Shown here: one piece after another, positions 25,447 to 34,948 of the stretch
How the letters are laid out: each line of letters begins with the position of its first letter
Numbering within the stretch: the stretch's first letter is position 1
Assembly: GCF_003933745.1 (NCBI RefSeq)
Contig: NZ_RSEB01000001.1
Coordinates: forward strand, 558,001-622,000
Source: Glycomyces terrestris
GTDB taxonomy: Bacteria > Actinomycetota > Actinomycetes > Mycobacteriales > Micromonosporaceae
DNA: 64,000 nt
Direction of reading: 5' to 3'
Translations under genes and position numbers: made by a program
Notes under the pieces: generated by a model
Seen by the model: only the letters and a program-made list of their open reading frames with translations
Databases searched by the model: none
Told to the model about the DNA's origin: nothing

Positions 25447-27684
25447 CTACTTGATGTCGAACACCACGACCGACGGGTCGTGGTCGGAGACGCCGTAGCG
25501 CCCGTACGCGGGCTCCTCGCCGAAGTCGTACGCGTCCGCCGGGTAGTCCGAGTTGATGTGCGCCGTCACGGCCGACTCGATCTCGCGGAGCAGGCGCGGG
25601 GAGGCCCACATCTGGTCGAGCGTCTGCGCCTGGCCCATGTACGTGTACGAGTACGCCGCCGCCGGGTGGTCCTCCACCATGACGTCGTACAGGGCGCACA
25701 GGCCCGAGTCCTCGTAGAGGCCCGCGAGCTGGTCGGACGGGCCGGTCCAGTCGCCCGAGATGACCTGGCCCTCGGCGAACGGGTCGTCGGGGCGCGGGAA
25801 GACGTTCAGGTCGCCGCCGGCGAGGACCTTCGCCTTCCACTGGTGGTCGAGGATCGCGGAGCTGATCGCCGCCAGGTAGTTCGCCTGCTCGGTGCGGTGC
25901 AGCACGCGCGTGTTCGGGCTCGAGGAGAAGTGGTTGTTGATCAGGTAGATCTCCTCGACCGGGCGGCCGTGGCGGTCCTTGAAGTAGAACTTCGCGGCCT
26001 GCGCGGCGCGGCTGAACACGTCGTAGCCGTTGCAGGCGTAGACGCCCGAGCTCGTGCACTGGTCGATGACCTCTTGCGGCAGGGCCGCGTTGAGCGCCTT
26101 CGGGTTCTGCACGTCGGCGTTGATCGCGTCCGGCTCGGTCGGGTAGTCGATCTCGGGCGAGTCGCCGAAGACCGGGTCCCAGGACTTCACGTTCGACAGG
26201 CCGGCCAGCTTCGGCTGGTACAGGAAGCCGGTCATGATGCCGCGCGTGTCGGCCGAGTCGAGGTCGCCCACGGCCTGGTAGGTCGGGCCGCCGTACTCGG
26301 CGATGACGAGCGCGAGCTCCTGGATCGAGTCGGGCGCGCCGTCGCCGCCGGTGTTCGCGTCGCCGGCGTTCGCCAGGTCGCACACCAGGCGGTCGGGGCC
26401 GAGGTCGGCGTCCTTCGTCCACGCGGGGTTGACCGAGCAGACGTCCTGGGCCTCGCCCTCCTGGGTCATGAGGATCGCCGGGCTGTGGAGGTCCTCCACG
26501 ATCTGCGCGGCCTGGCGCTGGAGCTGCGCCTCGTACTCCTCGTAGGTGGCCGGCACGTAGTCGAACGGCGGCCGCACGTTCCCCTCGGGGTCCTCGGGGT
26601 CGGTGCAGCCGGCGTTCCCGGCGAAGTCGCAGCCCGAGTTCGGGTTGTCGCGGGTGTCGTACAGGTTCTCGATGTTGTACGACGCCACGGCCGCCTCGCC
26701 GCGGCCCGGGGCCTCGACCGGCTCGTTCCCGGCCGGCTCCAGGCCGCCCTCCAGGACGAGGTCCTCGGACACCTCGACGGCGTACTTCGCGAACGAGAGG
26801 TAGATCCCGCCGGTGGCGGCCTCGGTGATCACGTCGTAGGTCTTCGCCGGGGCGATGATCGTCTCGGTGGTGCCCTCGGTAGCGCGGATGCCCAGGTCGC
26901 CGATGACGAACAGGTAGCCGTTGCCGTCGTCGAAGGCGCCCTCGACGGTGTCGAGCGGGTGCGCGTCGCGGTAGGCGCGGGCGGCGTAGCCGTCCTGCTG
27001 CGCCGCGGCGCTGTCGCCGCGCATCGCCCACACCTCGCCGCCCGAGGAGTAGACGTCGCGCCCGGCGGTGACCACGGAGTCGGCCGGGACGGTCATCTGC
27101 ATGCCGAGGTGGCGGCGCATGTACTCGGTGGAGGACCTCGCGTCGTCCGGCGGGTCGATCTCGACCGCCTCGACCTCCGCGAGCGGGTCCAGGCCGGTGT
27201 CGACCAGGTCGTACACGTACGCCGAGCCGCCGGAGAACTGGATGTTCCCGAAGTAGGAGCCGACGACGCCGCGCAGGACGATCTCGTCCCCGACCGCGAC
27301 GGTCCAGTTGGCGCCCAGCTCCTCGCGCGCGGGCGAGCCGGTCAGCGTGCGCAGCGTCGAGTACTGGTTGTTGAAGACGAAGATCCCGTCCGAGGAGTTC
27401 GGGTCGCCGTCGGTGGCGTCGGCCCGCTCCTGGAGGAAGAAGCCCTGGTTGCCGGCGGGGTCGAGGGTCTTCTGGGTGACCACGCCCTGCACGAACACGG
27501 TCTGGCCGGCGAGCGGGGAGGCGAAGTTCGTGTCGCCGTCCTCGATCGAGCCCTGGACCGCGCCGATGTGGACGATGTCGACCTGGGCCTGCGCCTGGGA
27601 CGCGAAGAGGAACCCGGAGGCGCCGATGATGACCGCGCCCGCGGCGGCCGCCGCGAGTCGGGCACGCCGTCTGAGGGACTGCAC
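25447..27684 (-). CDS. Secreted endonuclease/exonuclease/phosphatase-family nuclease
   Basis: A 745-residue exported protein. The signal peptide is residues 1-34 (AAAAAGAVIIGASGFLFA, then ASQAQAQ). An OB-like N-terminal region (about 35-310) resembles that of ExeM/NucH extracellular nucleases. The catalytic domain (about 325-745) shows SYNIENLYD, LVIAEYGGPTYQAVG, NNHFSS, GGDLNVFPRPDD and the C-terminal VSDHDPSVVVFD, the metal and histidine sites of this superfamily. GTG at 27684 starts right before the basic n-region. It probably degrades environmental DNA or RNA for phosphate and nucleosides. Confidence 0.88.
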   Translation of the reverse strand: MQSLRRRARLAAAAAGAVIIGASGFLFASQAQAQVDIVHIGAVQGSIEDGDTNFASPLAGQTVFVQGVVTQKTLDPAGNQGFFLQERADATDGDPNSSDGIFVFNNQYSTLRTLTGSPAREELGANWTVAVGDEIVLRGVVGSYFGNIQFSGGSAYVYDLVDTGLDPLAEVEAVEIDPPDDARSSTEYMRRHLGMQMTVPADSVVTAGRDVYSSGGEVWAMRGDSAAAQQDGYAARAYRDAHPLDTVEGAFDDGNGYLFVIGDLGIRATEGTTETIIAPAKTYDVITEAATGGIYLSFAKYAVEVSEDLVLEGGLEPAGNEPVEAPGRGEAAVASYNIENLYDTRDNPNSGCDFAGNAGCTDPEDPEGNVRPPFDYVPATYEEYEAQLQRQAAQIVEDLHSPAILMTQEGEAQDVCSVNPAWTKDADLGPDRLVCDLANAGDANTGGDGAPDSIQELALVIAEYGGPTYQAVGDLDSADTRGIMTGFLYQPKLAGLSNVKSWDPVFGDSPEIDYPTEPDAINADVQNPKALNAALPQEVIDQCTSSGVYACNGYDVFSRAAQAAKFYFKDRHGRPVEEIYLINNHFSSSPNTRVLHRTEQANYLAAISSAILDHQWKAKVLAGGDLNVFPRPDDPFAEGQVISGDWTGPSDQLAGLYEDSGLCALYDVMVEDHPAAAYSYTYMGQAQTLDQMWASPRLLREIESAVTAHINSDYPADAYDFGEEPAYGRYGVSDHDPSVVVFDIK

Positions 27685-27844
27685 GGGGAAGCTCCAATGC
27701 TTTCATCGCCGCGGCGCGGGGCGCCGCAAGCGGGGTGATGGGGCGGTATTCACTCAACCGCAACACCTGGGCCTGCGCAAGACCTCCAGGTGAATTCCTC
27801 GTATCATCCCACGTCTCAATTCGGTCACGTCGCCGGACACAAGG

Positions 27845-27872
27845 GAGGCGGGGCCCGGCCGGGCCCCGCCTC
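27845..27872. terminator. Perfect 28-bp palindrome terminator
   Basis: GAGGCGGGGCCCGG is followed directly by its exact complement. It lies 15 bases after the rhamnogalacturonan lyase stop. The surrounding 27685-27886 spacer also holds the nuclease promoter region, in which no clear box is visible. Confidence 0.75.
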
Positions 27873-27886
27873 CATGTCGGGAGCGG

Positions 27887-30202
27887 CTACCGGTCGCGCG
27901 GCGTCGAGTAGTCGGGCACTCGCACGTCGCCGAAGTCCATGTCGGACGCCAGGTAGAAGCTCGTGTACTGCGGCTGGTTGTAGGTGGTCTGCTGGTTCGC
28001 GACGCCGACCCGGTACTGCGGGTCGTGCATCAGCGTGAACAGCTTGTGGTCGGTGACCTCGGTCGAGAGGTAGACGCGGAGCGCGCTGGAGTCGGCGGTC
28101 CGCACCAGCATCTCCTCGCGCCAGTCGCCGAGGACGTCGGCCACCAGGCCCGGGTTGCCCTTGGTCCAGTTGTTGGTGAGCGTGCCGGCGGCCTCGAACA
28201 GGACCGCGTTGGCGCCGTCCCGGATCGTCGGGGTCTGGAGCACGTCGGTGGCGGTGCCGTGCACGAACTGGGTCGTCAGGTCCGCGGACCAGCGGATGCT
28301 CATGTTGGTGCCCGGCGTGGCGCCCGGGAGCGGCTCCCCCGTCACCGTGAACAGGCCCTCGGGTTCACCGGCCTGGTTGGGCGGCAAGGAGGCCCAGGCT
28401 TCCAGGCCCGGGATCGAGGGGTCGATGTCGCCGACCATGCCGCGCCCGGTGTCGCGGCCGGAGTAGCCGCCCCACAGGACCTCGCCGGTCGCCGCGTCGC
28501 GCATCGCGTAGCCGTACGGCGCCCAGGCGCCGCCCTCGAAGACCGAGAAGGTCTCCAGGCCCTCCCGGTTCGGGTCGAGGTCGCCGGTGTGCAGCGCGTC
28601 GCCGTGCCCGAGCTTGGCCCAGGCGCCGGGGTTCGCGGAGCCGGGCGGCATCGTGGCGTACGAGGAGTACAGCAGCGAGCCGTCGTCGTCGAGCGTCGCG
28701 GCGCCGTAGACGATCTCCTGCTTCCCGTCCCCGTCGACGTCGGCGACCTGGAACGAGTGGTCGCCCTGCGTCGTCAGCGTCCCCCACTCGGGGTCGGGGC
28801 CCTCGACGCCGTGCGGCGAGGCGTTGAACGGGTTCGACATCGGGGCGTGGCCGGAGTCGGCCTGCCAGCGCTGCTCGAGGTCGCGGCCGTCCCAGTCGAT
28901 CGCGGTGATCGTGGTGCGGGTGTAGTAGCCGCGGGCGAAGATCGCCGACGGGTGCTCCCCGTCGAGGTAGGCCACGCCCGACAGGAACCGGTCGACCCGG
29001 TTGCCCGGCTCGATGCGGGCCATCGCGTAGTCGCCCCACAGGAGGCCGTCGTCGCCGCGCTCGACCGGGAAGTCGATGGTGTCCATCTCGAGTCCGGTGC
29101 GGCCGTTGAAGACCGTGAGGTACTCGGGGCCGTCGAGGATGAACCCCTCGAAGTTCCGCAGCTGGTTCCTGGCCGACCGGCTCGGCGCGTAGACGTCGAT
29201 GAAGTGGTCGGCGAGCGTCTCCGCGTCCTCCTGCGACAGCGGGTACGAGAAGTCGAACTGCGCGTCCGCGCCGAGCGCGGCCTCGATCGTGGCGGGCCAG
29301 TCGCCGTTCACGACCTCGGGATGCTCGTGCCAGCCGCGGAACACCTCGACGAGGTGGTCGTGGTAGCCGGCCGCGGAGAGCCGGTAGTCGTCCTGGTGCG
29401 TGACCCCGGCGCGCCGGTCGTCGCGGGGCAGGGTGATGTACTGCTCCCGGCCCTTGACGTACGAGGTGGTCTTGGTGCCCGGGGCGGTCTTGAGCATGAC
29501 CTCGGCCTTGCCGTCGCCGTCGAAGTCGTAGACGTCGAACTGCGTGTAGTGTGCGCCGGCGCGGATGTTCACGCCGAGGTCGATGCGCCACAGCAGCTCG
29601 CCCTCCTGCGTGTAGGCGTCGAGGTAGACCGGGCCGGTGTAGCCGACCTGCGAGACGTCCTTCGAGTTCGAGGGGTCCCACTTGACGACGTACTCGTAGT
29701 CGCCGTCCCCGTCGAGGTCGCCGGGGCTGATGTCGTTGGCGGCGTAGGTGTACGCCTGCCCCGCGGGCGTGACGCCGTCGGCGGGCCTCTGGAGCGGGAT
29801 GTCGAGGTGATTGCCGGACCAGGGCGAGACGGTCTCGGAGACCTCGTCGGGCCCGCGCTTGACGGCGACGACCTGGTACTCCGACCCGCCGTCGCCGGCC
29901 GTGTCGAGGAAGTTCGTCGAGTCGGACACCGTGGCGATCTTCCGGCCGTCCCGGTAGACCTTGAACGTCGCACCGGTCAGACCTGAATCGTTATAACCGG
30001 TGACCTCGTCGGCGAGCAGCCGCCAGCTGAGGAACACGCCGTCCCCGGTCACCGCCGCGACGAGCCCGCGGTCCAGGTGCTCGAGTTGGATCTCGTCGCC
30101 ATGATCGCCATGGCCCTGCGCAGCGGCCGTGAACCCGGCGCCGGCCAGCACACCGACCAGCGACACCGCCACAGCCCTGCGAAGTCTTCTAGGGGAATTC
30201 AC
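27887..30202 (-). CDS. Secreted rhamnogalacturonan lyase, polysaccharide lyase family 11
   Basis: A 771-residue exported enzyme that cleaves the rhamnogalacturonan I backbone of pectin by beta-elimination. The signal peptide covers about 1-30 (VAVSLVGVLAGAGFTAAA). An N-terminal Ig-like part is followed by the eight-bladed PL11 propeller with repeated calcium-type motifs: DLDGDGDYEYVVKWDPSNS, DFDGDGKAEVMLKTAPGT, DVDGDGKQEIVYG and GGYSGRDTGRGMVGDID. Length fits single-domain PL11 lyases with no added carbohydrate-binding module. ATG at 30202. It stands alone with its own terminator and a possible LacI-type operator upstream. Confidence 0.92.
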   Translation of the reverse strand: MNSPRRLRRAVAVSLVGVLAGAGFTAAAQGHGDHGDEIQLEHLDRGLVAAVTGDGVFLSWRLLADEVTGYNDSGLTGATFKVYRDGRKIATVSDSTNFLDTAGDGGSEYQVVAVKRGPDEVSETVSPWSGNHLDIPLQRPADGVTPAGQAYTYAANDISPGDLDGDGDYEYVVKWDPSNSKDVSQVGYTGPVYLDAYTQEGELLWRIDLGVNIRAGAHYTQFDVYDFDGDGKAEVMLKTAPGTKTTSYVKGREQYITLPRDDRRAGVTHQDDYRLSAAGYHDHLVEVFRGWHEHPEVVNGDWPATIEAALGADAQFDFSYPLSQEDAETLADHFIDVYAPSRSARNQLRNFEGFILDGPEYLTVFNGRTGLEMDTIDFPVERGDDGLLWGDYAMARIEPGNRVDRFLSGVAYLDGEHPSAIFARGYYTRTTITAIDWDGRDLEQRWQADSGHAPMSNPFNASPHGVEGPDPEWGTLTTQGDHSFQVADVDGDGKQEIVYGAATLDDDGSLLYSSYATMPPGSANPGAWAKLGHGDALHTGDLDPNREGLETFSVFEGGAWAPYGYAMRDAATGEVLWGGYSGRDTGRGMVGDIDPSIPGLEAWASLPPNQAGEPEGLFTVTGEPLPGATPGTNMSIRWSADLTTQFVHGTATDVLQTPTIRDGANAVLFEAAGTLTNNWTKGNPGLVADVLGDWREEMLVRTADSSALRVYLSTEVTDHKLFTLMHDPQYRVGVANQQTTYNQPQYTSFYLASDMDFGDVRVPDYSTPRDR

Positions 30203-30261
30203 CGAAGGGGCTCCTCGTCTACGAGGCCGGGCGGCATCGAGGGAAGCACGCCCGATCCCAA

Positions 30262-30275
30262 TTGAAACGATTTAA
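30262..30275. promoter_or_regulatory. Possible LacI-family operator upstream of the lyase
   Basis: TTGAAACGATTTAA is a pseudo-palindrome with central CG (10 of 14 symmetric positions), followed by a second ATCGAAAC at 30279. It sits in the only AT-rich patch before the lyase start, 60 bases upstream. No LacI gene is adjacent. Confidence 0.35.
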
Positions 30276-30429
30276 CGCATCGAAACCTATCAACCTCGGC
30301 AAGCCCTGTCAAGCACCCGCCCCCACCACCCGCCGACCACCGCCCCGACCGCCCCGCGTGACCCCCGCAACCCCCGGCCCCCCACCGCCGCCCACCGGGA
30401 GGGACTCCGGTACAGTTATGCCTCGTCCC

Positions 30430-30501
30430 GGTCGATTAGCTCAGCGGGAGAGCACTCGCTTCACACGCGAGGGGTCACTGGTTCGATCCCAGTATCGACC
30501 A
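30430..30501 (+). tRNA. tRNA-Val (anticodon CAC)
   Basis: The acceptor stem GGTCGAT (30430-30436) pairs with ATCGACC (30494-30500) and the discriminator is A30501. The D arm is GCTC/GAGC, the anticodon stem CTCGC/GCGAG encloses TTCACAC with anticodon CAC, and the T arm is ACTGG/CCAGT around TTCGATC. CCA is not encoded. The gene is followed directly by a hairpin and T-run, and its last three bases belong to the direct repeat that recurs at 55425. Confidence 0.97.
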
Positions 30502-30567
30502 CCCTGATGCCACTAGTACAACTAGTGGCACTTTTTTTGCCCTCGAACCCGCCTGCCGCACTCCCCG
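30499..30567 (+). repeat. Left copy of 69-bp direct repeat (att-like, at tRNA-Val 3' end)
   Basis: Bases 30499-30548 are identical over 50 bp to 55425-55474, and the next 19 bp differ at three positions. The repeat begins with the last bases of the tRNA and includes its terminator. The same-orientation copies enclose 25 kb. The position at a tRNA 3' end and the recombinase fragments beside both copies fit attachment-site duplication. Confidence 0.75.
30508..30538 (+). terminator. Rho-independent terminator of tRNA-Val
   Basis: TGCCACTAGT and ACTAGTGGCA form a perfect 10-bp stem with loop ACA, followed by C and seven T. It is the classical U-run type, rare in this genome. An exact copy occurs at 55434-55464. 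Confidence 0.85.
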
Positions 30568-30800
30568 GTTTCGGATCGCTCCCTCTGAGGTGGTCCATGA
30601 ACGGTTTCGTGGCCGGGCTGAACTCCTCTCCGGCGACGTAGGGAATGCGGTCCTCGCCGCTGTCGAGGTAGAGCCTGGTGAAGCAGGTCTGGTTGAGCCG
30701 TCTCCTGTGCTCCTCGGACGCGGCGTTGTACAGGCGCTTCGGGGCGGTGAGCAGGTCCGCGAGGGTCCGGAGTCGCTGGGTCGCCTCGGTGAAGGTCCCG
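30539..30800 (-). pseudogene. C-terminal remnant of a large serine recombinase
   Basis: Reading leftwards, the translated fragment shows RLRTLADLLTAPKRLYNAA, EEHRRRLNQTCFTRLYL and GEEFSPATKPFMDHL, which match the end of the recombinase/zinc-ribbon and coiled-coil part of large serine integrases (the usual form is R.L.NQAFF..IY). No resolvase catalytic domain or start is present, since the PadR promoter region begins upstream. The frame runs through the repeat (FEGKKSATSCTSGI) and ends inside the tRNA in antisense. A related, more decayed fragment is at 48098-48510. Confidence 0.65.
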
Positions 30801-30927
30801 CTCGCGGGGTAGGTCAGTGCTGACACCACCCGGACCAGGAGGGCACCCTAGTGTTGGTGGGAGTTGACACCACCATGGCGGGCGCGCAAGCGGAGCGAGT
30901 CCGAGCGGATTGAGCGGAGGCGAGCGC

Positions 30928-31521
30928 ATGTCGGCGACGAAGCTCCTGGTACTCGGTATCGTGCACCTCTCCGGCGGCGCTCACGGCTACCAGGTGCGGT
31001 CCGAACTGCAGAACTGGCGTGCGGAGATTTGGGCCAAGATCAAGCCCGGCTCGATTTATCACGCGCTGAAGAAGGCGGCGGCTGATGGCCTCCTCACCGA
31101 ACACGCCGAGCCGGGGAATTCCGGGCCGGAGCGCGTGCTGTACCGCGTGACAGCTCAGGGACGTGACGAGATAGTCGAACTGGTCCGCGACGGTCTGCGG
31201 CGCACCCACGACCCCACCATGCTCGACGCGTCCATCGCCATGTTGCCCATGCTGACCAGGGCAGATGCCATCGCGCACATCAACGAGCGGGTCGCGCGCC
31301 TGGAAGCGGAGCTCGTACATCAGGCCAAGTGGCGGGAGCACCCCGATCGGGACATCCCCGAGCACGTCCGCGATCAGGCCGAACTATGGGCGGGACATGC
31401 ACGCACCGAACTGGAGTGGGCGAAGCGCCTGAGCAAGCGACTATCTGAGGGCGCCTACACCATGGCCGATGATCCGGGTTCGTGGCGAACGGCCCCCGAT
31501 CCCCTCCAGATGCGCTTCTAA
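30928..31521 (+). CDS. PadR-family transcriptional regulator
   Basis: A 197-residue regulator. The N-terminal winged helix (1-80) has LLVLGIVHLSGGAHGYQVRSE and IKPGSIYHALKKAAADGLL; VLYRVTAQGRDEIVELV is the wing. The helical C-terminal dimerisation domain follows (about 95-175). ATG at 30928 has GGAGGCGAG upstream. It sits directly before an ABC exporter operon, and two copies of a 16-bp near-palindrome in the spacer are its likely operators. This is the common PadR-DrrAB arrangement for drug-inducible efflux. Confidence 0.9.
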   Translation: MSATKLLVLGIVHLSGGAHGYQVRSELQNWRAEIWAKIKPGSIYHALKKAAADGLLTEHAEPGNSGPERVLYRVTAQGRDEIVELVRDGLRRTHDPTMLDASIAMLPMLTRADAIAHINERVARLEAELVHQAKWREHPDRDIPEHVRDQAELWAGHARTELEWAKRLSKRLSEGAYTMADDPGSWRTAPDPLQMRF

Positions 31522-31580
31522 TCAAACTTGACTAGACGGTTCCTCCTCGTGTAGTCTGGCCGAGTAATCAAACTTGACTA
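31519..31580 (+). promoter_or_regulatory. Promoter of the ABC exporter with two PadR-type operators
   Basis: The near-palindrome TAATCAAACTTGACTA occurs at 31519-31534 and again at 31565-31580. The first contains a -35 box TTGACT (31528), matched by a -10 TAGTCT (31552) with 18-bp spacing; the second would cover the transcription start. Confidence 0.65.
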
Positions 31581-31624
31581 GTCGCGCCAATCCGTTCGCA
31601 ACACCGAGGGAAGGAATCGAACCC

Positions 31625-32590
31625 GTGGGGACGTTCGCGATCGAGACGAGAGGGTTGAAGAAGAGCTTCGGCACCACCCACGCGGTCGCCGGTGTGGACC
31701 TGGCCGTGAGCGTCGGGGGCGTGTACGGCGTGCTCGGTCCGAACGGGGCGGGCAAGACCACCACGATCCGCATGCTGGCCACGCTCCTGCGCCCCGACGC
31801 CGGGGAGGCGCAAGTGCTCGGCTACGACGTCGTGCGTGACGCCCGGGCGGTGCGGAGCAGGGTGGGCCTCACCGGGCAGTTCGCGTCGGTCGACGAGGAC
31901 CTCACCGGGGTGGAGAACCTGTTGCTGCTCGCCAGGCTGCTCGGCTACTCACGCCGCCGAGGCAGGGAGCGGGCGACCGACCTGCTCGACGCGTTCGGTC
32001 TTGCCGAGGCGGCCGACCGGCAGGTGAAGAAGTACTCCGGCGGGATGCGCCGGCGCATCGACATCGCGGCAAGCCTGGTCGTCACCCCCGAACTGATCTT
32101 CCTCGACGAGCCCACGACCGGGCTCGACCCGCGCAGCAGGAACCAGGTCTGGGAGTTCGTCAGGGGCATGGTCGCCGAGGGCACGACCGTGTTGCTGACC
32201 ACGCAGTACCTCGACGAGGCCGACCAGCTGGCCGACCGGATAGCGGTGATCGACCACGGGAAGGTGATCGCCGAGGGCTCGAGCGGCCAGCTCAAGGCAT
32301 CGGTCGGCGCCGGCTCGCTGCACGTACGGCTCCGTGCGCCCGAGCAGCGGGCCGAGGCCGAACGGGTCCTCGCCGGCGTCCTCGAGGTGCCGGCCGAGCC
32401 CTCCGCCGACCCGGCCGCGCTGTCCGCAAGGATCTCCGACCCCGAGCGGGTCGCCCGCTCCCTCGCCGAGCTGTCCCGCAGCGGCATCGACGTCACCGAG
32501 TTCGCGCTCGGTCAGCCGAGCCTGGACGAGGTGTTCCTCACCCTGACCGGACACGCCGCCGAGGAGACGCCCGAGGAGGATGCCGCATGA
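31625..32590 (+). CDS. ABC exporter ATP-binding protein, DrrA-like
   Basis: A 321-residue ATPase. It has Walker [16 protein letters not shown] near 37-51, the DrrA-type Q-loop region [15 protein letters not shown], signature [10 protein letters not shown], Walker [17 protein letters not shown] and switch [16 protein letters not shown]. The C-terminal domain of about 80 residues is typical for daunorubicin-resistance type exporters. The GTG at 31625 has GGAAGGA upstream. It overlaps the permease gene by four bases and follows the PadR gene. It likely exports a hydrophobic compound. Confidence 0.92.
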   Translation: MGTFAIETRGLKKSFGTTHAVAGVDLAVSVGGVYGVLGPNGAGKTTTIRMLATLLRPDAGEAQVLGYDVVRDARAVRSRVGLTGQFASVDEDLTGVENLLLLARLLGYSRRRGRERATDLLDAFGLAEAADRQVKKYSGGMRRRIDIAASLVVTPELIFLDEPTTGLDPRSRNQVWEFVRGMVAEGTTVLLTTQYLDEADQLADRIAVIDHGKVIAEGSSGQLKASVGAGSLHVRLRAPEQRAEAERVLAGVLEVPAEPSADPAALSARISDPERVARSLAELSRSGIDVTEFALGQPSLDEVFLTLTGHAAEETPEEDAA

Positions 32591-33429
32591 ATGCCACGAC
32601 CGCAGAACCGGCGTCGGCGCCGGTCCCCGAGGACGCGCTGCGCCGTGTGCTGGCCGGCGAGCGGCCGGCTCGCCCCGGTCCGCTGCTCACCTCGCTGACA
32701 TTCGGCTGGCGCGCTTTGCTGAAGATCAAACACGTCCCGGAGCAGCTCGTCGACGTGACCATGTTCCCGATCATGTTCACGCTGATGTTCACCTACCTGT
32801 TCGGTGGCGCGCTCGCCGGGTCGACACAGGAGTACCTGCAGTTCCTGCTGCCCGGCATCCTGGTGCAGGCGAACGTCATGATCACCATGAACACCGGCAT
32901 AACGCTGAACACCGACATCCAGAAGGGGGTGTTCGACAGGTTCAGGTCACTTCCGGTGTGGCGACCGTCGCCGCTGGTCGGCGCCCTGCTCGGCGATCTG
33001 GTGCGCTACTCGATCGGGTCGGCGATCGTCATCATGCTCGGACTGGTCCTGGGGTTCCGGCCGGAGGGTGGCGCCGTCGGGGTGGTGCTCTCGGTGGTGC
33101 TGCTGCTGGTGTTCTCGTTCTGCCTGTCGTGGCTGTGGACGATGCTCAGTCTGATCCTGCGCACGCCGAACTCGGTGGCGGGGGTCAGCTTGATGGTGAT
33201 GTTCCCGCTGACGTTCGTGAGCAACATCTTCGTGGACCCGAAGACGATGCCCGGGTGGTTGCAGGGGGTCGTCGAGGTCAACCCGATCACCCACCTGGCG
33301 ACCGTGGTACGCGGCCTGATGCACGGCTCGGTGCCCGCCGGGGAAATCGGCTGGGTGCTCGTCTCGTCCGCACTGCTCGTCGCGGTCTTCGGTCCCATCA
33401 CCATGGTCCTCTACCGCAACAAGAAATAG
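32587..33429 (+). CDS. ABC-2 type exporter permease, DrrB-like
   Basis: A 280-residue integral membrane protein with six hydrophobic segments after a polar N-terminus of about 45 residues. ABC-2 features include [14 protein letters not shown] near 64-77, [27 protein letters not shown] near 115-127 and [19 protein letters not shown] near 216-234. The ATG overlaps the ATPase stop (ATGA). It forms the membrane half of the exporter regulated by the upstream PadR protein. Confidence 0.92.
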   Translation: MNATTAEPASAPVPEDALRRVLAGERPARPGPLLTSLTFGWRALLKIKHVPEQLVDVTMFPIMFTLMFTYLFGGALAGSTQEYLQFLLPGILVQANVMITMNTGITLNTDIQKGVFDRFRSLPVWRPSPLVGALLGDLVRYSIGSAIVIMLGLVLGFRPEGGAVGVVLSVVLLLVFSFCLSWLWTMLSLILRTPNSVAGVSLMVMFPLTFVSNIFVDPKTMPGWLQGVVEVNPITHLATVVRGLMHGSVPAGEIGWVLVSSALLVAVFGPITMVLYRNKK

Positions 33430-33523
33430 GTTCCGCTACCGGGAGCACTTGGTCGAAATCAACTCCGACAACCCGGCCCGCGCCATCGCCGGTACCAGGC
33501 CCGAACACGACAAGGAGAGCCGA

Positions 33524-33946
33524 ATGAGCACCATCCCCAAGAACAACTCGGAAACCGTTGCGCACACGCCCGGGCGGGCGACCAGCATCGGGGTCTGGAT
33601 TCTGCAAGTCGTGCTGGCGGCGGTCATCGTCGGCGGCGGAATCTCGAAGCTCGCCGGCGACCCGGTCATGGTGGACATGTTCGCCGACATCGGGGCTGGC
33701 CAATGGCTCCGGTACCTGGTCGGAGCGCTGGAGGTCGCGGGAGGGGTTGGACTTCTGATCCCGGCCCTGGCGGGCCTGGCCGGTCTCGGGTTGGCGGCAT
33801 TGCTGACCGGTGCTGTCATCACCGATCAGTTCGTGCTCGAGCAGAGCCCGTGGCTGGCGCTCGCCCTTCTCGTCGTGGCGGCCGTGATCGCGAGGGCGCG
33901 GTGGTCGCGCACCGAGGCCGTCGTCAGCACGCTGCTCAGGCGCTGA
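33524..33946 (+). CDS. DoxX-like small membrane protein
   Basis: A 140-residue protein with four membrane segments (about 26-44, 63-82, 86-107, 110-127). The first segment with GGGISKLAGDPVMVDMFADIG is characteristic of the DoxX/DUF4870-like family. AAGGAG before ATG 33524 supports the start; a longer reading from 33449 is less likely. It lies 94 bases after the exporter and just before a hydrolase gene, all on plus, possibly one transcript. DoxX-type proteins are linked to redox balance, but the role here is unknown. Confidence 0.75.
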   Translation: MSTIPKNNSETVAHTPGRATSIGVWILQVVLAAVIVGGGISKLAGDPVMVDMFADIGAGQWLRYLVGALEVAGGVGLLIPALAGLAGLGLAALLTGAVITDQFVLEQSPWLALALLVVAAVIARARWSRTEAVVSTLLRR

Positions 33947-33973
33947 GACAAACCTCTCGAACGGAGATGTGAG

Positions 33974-34807
33974 ATGAACGAGATGGCCTTTCGCGTGACA
34001 TCAAACGATGGCACCACCATCGCCTACGACCGGAAGGGAAGCGGCCCGGCTGTCATCCTGGTGGGCGGCGCACAGGACGACGGAGCCGAGAACGCTCCCT
34101 TGATACCTGCTCTCGCCGAGCACTTCACGGTTTACAACTACGCCCGTCGGGGACGCGGCGCGAGCGGCTTCACCGAGCCCTATGCCGTGGAAAGGGAGAT
34201 CGAGGACCTGGATGCGTTGATCGCGGAGGCGGGCGGCTCGGCACACCTGTTCGGGGCGTCCTCTGGTGGCGCTCTGGCGCTGGAAGCGGCCGCGGCCGGG
34301 TCAGCCATCGACACGATCGCCGTGTGGGAGGTGCCCTATGCGGTCGGGGACGACATACGCCCGCGATTCGAGGAGTACGTCGCGGACACCCGACGCGCCT
34401 TCGACGCCGGGCGAAACGAGCAGGTTCTCGAACTGTTCATGCGCATGACCGGCGCCTCCGACGACAACATCGCGGCCAGGAAAGCGGCAGGCAAGCAGAC
34501 GGCGCATTGGGCGGATTCGGTCGCCCTCGCGCCCACGCTGGTCCATGACAGCGTCTTCCTCAACCGCTACCAGTTGCCGGCCGATCGACTGGCAACGGTC
34601 ACCCAACCGGTCCTGGTCACCACCGGAGGACCGATCACGGTCCCCTACATGGCAGGCCTGCCCTCGGACTTCTTCGACCGCGCAGCCGACGAGCTCGCAG
34701 ACCTCCTACCCCACGCTCAACGGGAGACCCTCGAGGGGCCGGATCACGTCGTCGACCCGCAGATCGTCGGCCCGCTGTTGCTACGGTTCTTCGGCAGCGA
34801 ACACTGA
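33974..34807 (+). CDS. Alpha/beta hydrolase
   Basis: A 277-residue soluble hydrolase. The oxyanion strand is VILVGGAQDD near 27-36, the nucleophile elbow is FGASSGGALA near 93-102 (Ser97), and DHVVDP near the C-terminus gives the catalytic histidine. This pattern is common for small actinomycete hydrolases linked to PadR or TetR efflux loci. Codon use is less GC-biased than in regions 1-4, in line with an island origin. It begins 27 bases after the DoxX-like gene. Substrate unknown. Confidence 0.82.
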   Translation: MNEMAFRVTSNDGTTIAYDRKGSGPAVILVGGAQDDGAENAPLIPALAEHFTVYNYARRGRGASGFTEPYAVEREIEDLDALIAEAGGSAHLFGASSGGALALEAAAAGSAIDTIAVWEVPYAVGDDIRPRFEEYVADTRRAFDAGRNEQVLELFMRMTGASDDNIAARKAAGKQTAHWADSVALAPTLVHDSVFLNRYQLPADRLATVTQPVLVTTGGPITVPYMAGLPSDFFDRAADELADLLPHAQRETLEGPDHVVDPQIVGPLLLRFFGSEH

Positions 34808-34948
34808 GGGGCCCGCGAGGGCCGTCCTAACGCGCGAGGCCGGGGCGATGCGCCGGAGCTCCCGCTCCGGCGACCGGAACACCAGGCGTCTCCCGCGAAC
34901 CCGTCTCCTCCGGACGACTGCGGTGGCGGGACCCCGGATACTGGTCCG

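Noticed and set aside
30461..30540. Minus-strand coding into tRNA-Val (ending ...GIEPVTPRV)
   Set aside because: This end is antisense tRNA sequence, commonly seen when a frame runs into a tRNA gene; it is treated as part of the recombinase remnant, not a gene.
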